Under the pieces are notes generated by a model. The model was given only the letters and a program-made list of their open reading frames with translations, had not been told where the DNA came from and made no database searches. A stretch of 64,000 nucleotides of DNA from Anderseniella sp039978075 (GTDB lineage: Bacteria > Pseudomonadota > Alphaproteobacteria > Rhizobiales > Aestuariivirgaceae). The stretch covers positions 434,001 to 498,000 of the forward strand of contig JBDWCA010000002.1 in the NCBI GenBank assembly GCA_039978075.1, read 5' to 3'. The translations under genes were made by a program, and so were the position numbers. Shown here piece by piece: positions 61,116 through 64,000 of the stretch; position 1 is the stretch's first letter; each line of letters begins with the position of its first letter.

Positions 61116-62025
61116 CGCGAATACCACTTGTTTTGTGCAGGAACCAGTCGACCACGAAATTGACCGCAACGGTCAACAGGGCAATCGCGCCGGCAGGAAG
61201 CAGAGGGGTCATGGCTGCCTTCATGTCGTATTCGGCAAACGAAATAAGCTGTGCGTTTTCGCGGACCATCGAACCCCAGTCAGCCGTAGGTGGCTGAATG
61301 CCGACACCCAGGAATGACAGCGATGCAATTGTCAGGAACACGAAGCAGAACCGCAGGCCGAATTCTGCCACCATCGGCGGCAGTATATTCGGTAAAATGT
61401 CCCGCCGCATGACCCAGGCAAGACTTTCACCGCGCAGCCGTGATGCCTCGACATAGTCCATGACAACGACGTTCAGCGAAACCGCACGTGCCAGCCTGAA
61501 CACGCGTGTTGCGTCCAGCACGGCGATGATGATGATCAGGTTTATGACATTGGAGCCGAAGATGGACAGCAGCATCAATGAGAAAATCAGGCTCGGGATC
61601 GCCATCAGGACGTCCACAAACCGGCTCAGTCCCTGGTCCAGCCAGGACCGGTTGATGGCAGCCATCACGCCGAGACTGCCGCCGATCAAAAATGACAGCG
61701 CGGTGGTGGCAACGGCAATGCCGATGGTGTTGCGGGCGCCGTAGATCAGCCGCGACAGCACATCACGCCCCAGTTGGTCTGTGCCGAACCAGAACTCGGA
61801 ACTCCACGGCGCGTACGGCGTATCAAAAATCTGGCTCTCGCCATATGGCGCAAGCAGCGGCGCAAATACTGCAAGAATGAAATAGAAGGAAATTACGATC
61901 ATGCCGAACCAGGCTGTTACCGGCGCCTTTTTCAGGTTGCGCCAGGTGCGGTCCCACCAGGTTCTGCGTTCTGCAACAGAGGCCACCTCACCAGCGGCTG
62001 AATAGGTCTGGTCATCGGTGCTCAT
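61105..62025 (-). CDS. ABC transporter permease (DppC-like)
   Basis: The 306-residue protein has six helices and the OppC-type pattern: FWFGTDQLGRDVLSRLIYGA near the start, the coupling EAA loop in YVEASRLRGESLAWVMRRDI, and SLSFLGVGIQPPTADWGSM near the end. It forms half of the channel. Its start overlaps the partner permease stop by ATGA. The longer start (62118) lies inside that permease and is rejected. Confidence 0.94.
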   Translation of the reverse strand: MSTDDQTYSAAGEVASVAERRTWWDRTWRNLKKAPVTAWFGMIVISFYFILAVFAPLLAPYGESQIFDTPYAPWSSEFWFGTDQLGRDVLSRLIYGARNTIGIAVATTALSFLIGGSLGVMAAINRSWLDQGLSRFVDVLMAIPSLIFSLMLLSIFGSNVINLIIIIAVLDATRVFRLARAVSLNVVVMDYVEASRLRGESLAWVMRRDILPNILPPMVAEFGLRFCFVFLTIASLSFLGVGIQPPTADWGSMVRENAQLISFAEYDMKAAMTPLLPAGAIALLTVAVNFVVDWFLHKTSGIRDEK

Positions 62026-62993
62026 CTTGGGTGCAACAGCCTCGGATTGGTTACGATGGATACAATGTCTGCAAACAGGTTCAACAGGATGTAGGTGGCT
62101 GCAAATATCAGGGCGCACGCCTGCACGACGGGAATGTCACGCGTTGTCACGGCATCCACCATAAGCTGCCCGACACCGGGATAGACAAACACCACCTCCA
62201 CCACCACCACGCCGACGACCAGATAGGCCAGGTTGAAGGCAATCACGTTGACGATCGGTGCCCAGGCATTGGGCAGCGCGTGCTTGATGATGACGTTGGA
62301 TTTGGACACGCCCTTGAGCCGCGCCATCTCGATGTACGGGCTGGCCAAAAGGTTAATGATGGCAGCCCGGGTCATGCGCATCATGTGCGCGACAATCACC
62401 AAAGTCAGGGTAAGCGCCGGCAGTGCCGTCATGTAGATTCTGTCCGCCAGCTCGGTGGACTCACGCACGTTCGCCAGTGACGGGAACACTTTCCACAAAG
62501 TTGCCAGCACCAGGATCAGGATATAGGCAACGAAGAACTCGGGAAACGAAATGGTTGTCAGGGTTGTTGCGTTGACGGCGCGGTCATAAAAAGAATTGCG
62601 ATACAGCGCAGCGGTGATGCCAAGTGTCAGCGCCAGCGGCACGGCAATGATCGCGGTCATTCCAGCCAGGAACAATGTGTTCCACAGGCGCGGGCCGATC
62701 AGTTCCATGACTTCGCGCTCGCGGCCCTGGCTGCGGCCAGAGAAGGATGAACCGAAATCTCCCTGCAGCACACCACCTATCCACTGGATATAGCGGGTGA
62801 CGGCGGGTTCGTTCAGGCCCAGCTCCCGGCGGAAGGCGGCAACGGTTTCGGGCGTGGCCGCCTGTCCCAGAACCGACGTCGCGAAATCGCCGGGCAGGAA
62901 CTGAAGTGAACTGAAAATGATGATGGAAACGACAAAAAGGGTCAGCAGGCCAAGGCCCAGTCTCTGTAATACAGTCCGCACAATCGGATGCAT
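62022..62993 (-). CDS. ABC transporter permease (DppB-like)
   Basis: The 323-residue protein has the OppB/DppB layout: an N-terminal helix (LQRLGLGLLTLFVVSIIIF), the FLPGDFA motif, the EAA loop in YIEMARLKGVSKSNVIIKHA and ALPNAWAPIVNVIAFNLAYL. It is the second half of the channel. It starts 193 bases after the binding-protein gene; that gap contains a hairpin. Confidence 0.95.
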   Translation of the reverse strand: MHPIVRTVLQRLGLGLLTLFVVSIIIFSSLQFLPGDFATSVLGQAATPETVAAFRRELGLNEPAVTRYIQWIGGVLQGDFGSSFSGRSQGREREVMELIGPRLWNTLFLAGMTAIIAVPLALTLGITAALYRNSFYDRAVNATTLTTISFPEFFVAYILILVLATLWKVFPSLANVRESTELADRIYMTALPALTLTLVIVAHMMRMTRAAIINLLASPYIEMARLKGVSKSNVIIKHALPNAWAPIVNVIAFNLAYLVVGVVVVEVVFVYPGVGQLMVDAVTTRDIPVVQACALIFAATYILLNLFADIVSIVTNPRLLHPR

Positions 62994-63129
62994 GTTCTAT
63001 GTACTCCCTCACGCAAACCGTAACGCGCATCTTGTCGCCGATGCGTCTGTTTGCGTCTCCCACATCGCGAAGGGTGGCAAAAAAAACCGGACATGACCAG
63101 CCCTTTTTGTGCCTCAATTTTAAGAGCAT

Positions 63130-63160
63130 GGCCGCACGCCCTGGTTCCGGGAGCGCGGCC
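63130..63160 (-). promoter_or_regulatory. hairpin between binding-protein and permease genes
   Basis: GGCCGC (63130-63135) and GCGGCC (63155-63160) pair, with an inner CCC/GGG pair around a short loop. Like the stem after dctP at 2027-2073, it lies just after a solute-binding-protein gene and could lower expression of the permease genes relative to it. No T-run follows. Confidence 0.5.
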
Positions 63161-63186
63161 ACTGCCTATTTCAGGTTGTTAGCCGG

Positions 63187-64000
63187 TCAGGCAAACCACC
63201 AGCGGCGATACATGTAACCGCCGTCATGATCATAGTTTGAATTCAGGTCCCCGTGCGCCAGTTTCTTGCTGTGTGCTGTCACAAAATCGTTGAACATCAA
63301 TACCATGATGCCACCGTCATCATGCAGAATGTTCTGCATTTCAGCATACATTTCACCGCGCTTGGTTTCGTTCAGTTCGGCACGGGCTGACATCAGCAAT
63401 TCGTTGAAGCGCGGGTTTTTCCAGAACGTGTCATTCCACTTTGCTTCTGCAGCATAAGCGGTCGTAAACATCCAGTCAGTCGTTGGACGACCACTCCAGA
63501 ATGACATGCACCATGGCTTTTTCATCCACACATTCGACCAGTAGCCATCCGATGCTTCGCGAATGACGTTGATGTCGATATTACAGGCCTTGGCGGATTC
63601 CGACATCAAAACGGCTGCATCCAGTGATCCGGCGAACGCGGCTTCGGACGCAGACAGGTCAACTTTCAGGCTGTCCAGTCCGGCCTTCTTGAGATGGAAT
63701 TTGGACTTGTCCGGATCGTATGCGTGACGCGGTTCAGGGTCGGTTGCATACTTGATTGACTGTGAGATGGGGTTGTCATTACCGGGTGAACCAAAGCCCA
63801 GCAATATCTTCTTCACCAGTTCTTCCCGGTTGATGGCGTACTTCAGCGCAAGGCGGACATCCTTGTTGTCGAACGGCGCCATTGTGGTGTTCATGGGGGC
63901 CACATAGTGACCAAATCCGGTGACCTGATCTATTTCCACGCCGGGGTTCCGCTTCAGCAACGAGATTGTTTTCAGGTCTGGCCGGTCGATATAGTCCACA
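63187..64000 (-). CDS. peptide-type ABC transporter substrate-binding protein (C-terminal part)
   Basis: The visible 270 residues are the C-terminal part of a cluster C (DppA/OppA-type) binding protein; the N-terminus and signal lie beyond the right edge. Family features are FDNKDVRLALKYAINREELV, a YDPDKSKFHLKKAGLD segment and a late MYAEMQNILHDDGGIMVL. It captures peptides or other solutes in the periplasm for the two permeases and the ATPase downstream. It is the first gene of this minus-strand transporter operon within the window. Confidence 0.93.
   Translation of the reverse strand, partial: VDYIDRPDLKTISLLKRNPGVEIDQVTGFGHYVAPMNTTMAPFDNKDVRLALKYAINREELVKKILLGFGSPGNDNPISQSIKYATDPEPRHAYDPDKSKFHLKKAGLDSLKVDLSASEAAFAGSLDAAVLMSESAKACNIDINVIREASDGYWSNVWMKKPWCMSFWSGRPTTDWMFTTAYAAEAKWNDTFWKNPRFNELLMSARAELNETKRGEMYAEMQNILHDDGGIMVLMFNDFVTAHSKKLAHGDLNSNYDHDGGYMYRRWWFA

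Overview
The window looks like chromosomal DNA of an alphaproteobacterium, most likely of the Rhizobiales (Hyphomicrobiales). This rests on the conserved run rpmH-rnpA-yidC-engB-argB-(HAD phosphatase)-dapD-dapE-truA-fmt-def at 37.4-47.6 kb, an Irr-like iron box, several TRAP transporters, and moderately GC-rich coding sequence. I saw no CRISPR array, phage module, transposase or integrase. All assignments come from reading the sequence and recalling protein families; no database was searched.

Layout. (1) 1-4.4 kb: a TRAP transporter (dctP-dctQ-dctM) followed by a partial isocitrate lyase/PEP mutase-type gene, divergent from an enolase-superfamily enzyme; probably an uptake and breakdown unit for an organic or sugar acid. 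(2) 4.5-12.4 kb: a tightly coupled seven-gene operon (unknown protein, imelysin, outer-membrane barrel, DUF2325, di-heme oxidoreductase, second imelysin, DUF1513) behind a near-consensus Irr/ICE box; an iron-regulated surface system. (3) 12.7-19.3 kb: a Crp/Fnr regulator, then a compact modification locus with an 84-residue protein, a YcaO cyclodehydratase homologue and a TfuA domain fused to a PRMT7-like arginine methyltransferase, followed by a GNAT enzyme and a class III cyclase-TPR protein. The YcaO/TfuA-PRMT locus is the best candidate for an undescribed system. (4) 19.5-29.8 kb: a catabolic block with two MarR regulators, a second TRAP system, hmgA, fahA, an altered metallo-beta-lactamase-fold protein, a flavin hydroxylase plus DUF2783 pair (MhaAB-like) and maiA. 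Together these would import an aromatic acid and convert it through homogentisate to fumarate and acetoacetate. The block is bounded by an intact tRNA-Arg(ACG) and a 64-nt copy of that tRNA's 3' part in the same orientation, like the two ends of an old tRNA-site island.

(5) 29.9-37.1 kb: P1-family peptidase, lipoprotein gamma-glutamyltransferase, histidine kinase, disulfide oxidoreductase and TVP38-type membrane protein. (6) 37.4-47.6 kb: housekeeping genes for the ribosome, RNase P, membrane insertion, arginine and lysine/peptidoglycan precursors, tRNA modification and formyl-methionine handling. (7) 47.6-54.3 kb: an inverted-repeat element that supplies the stop codon of an aminotransferase, mscL, and a large SSS-type hybrid kinase convergent with a LuxR-type response regulator, with related palindromic repeats on both sides of the kinase. 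(8) 54.7-64 kb: a strong hairpin that may belong to a small RNA, an FMN reductase-SDR-pirin operon divergent from a LysR regulator, a photolyase, and a peptide-type ABC transporter that runs off the right edge.
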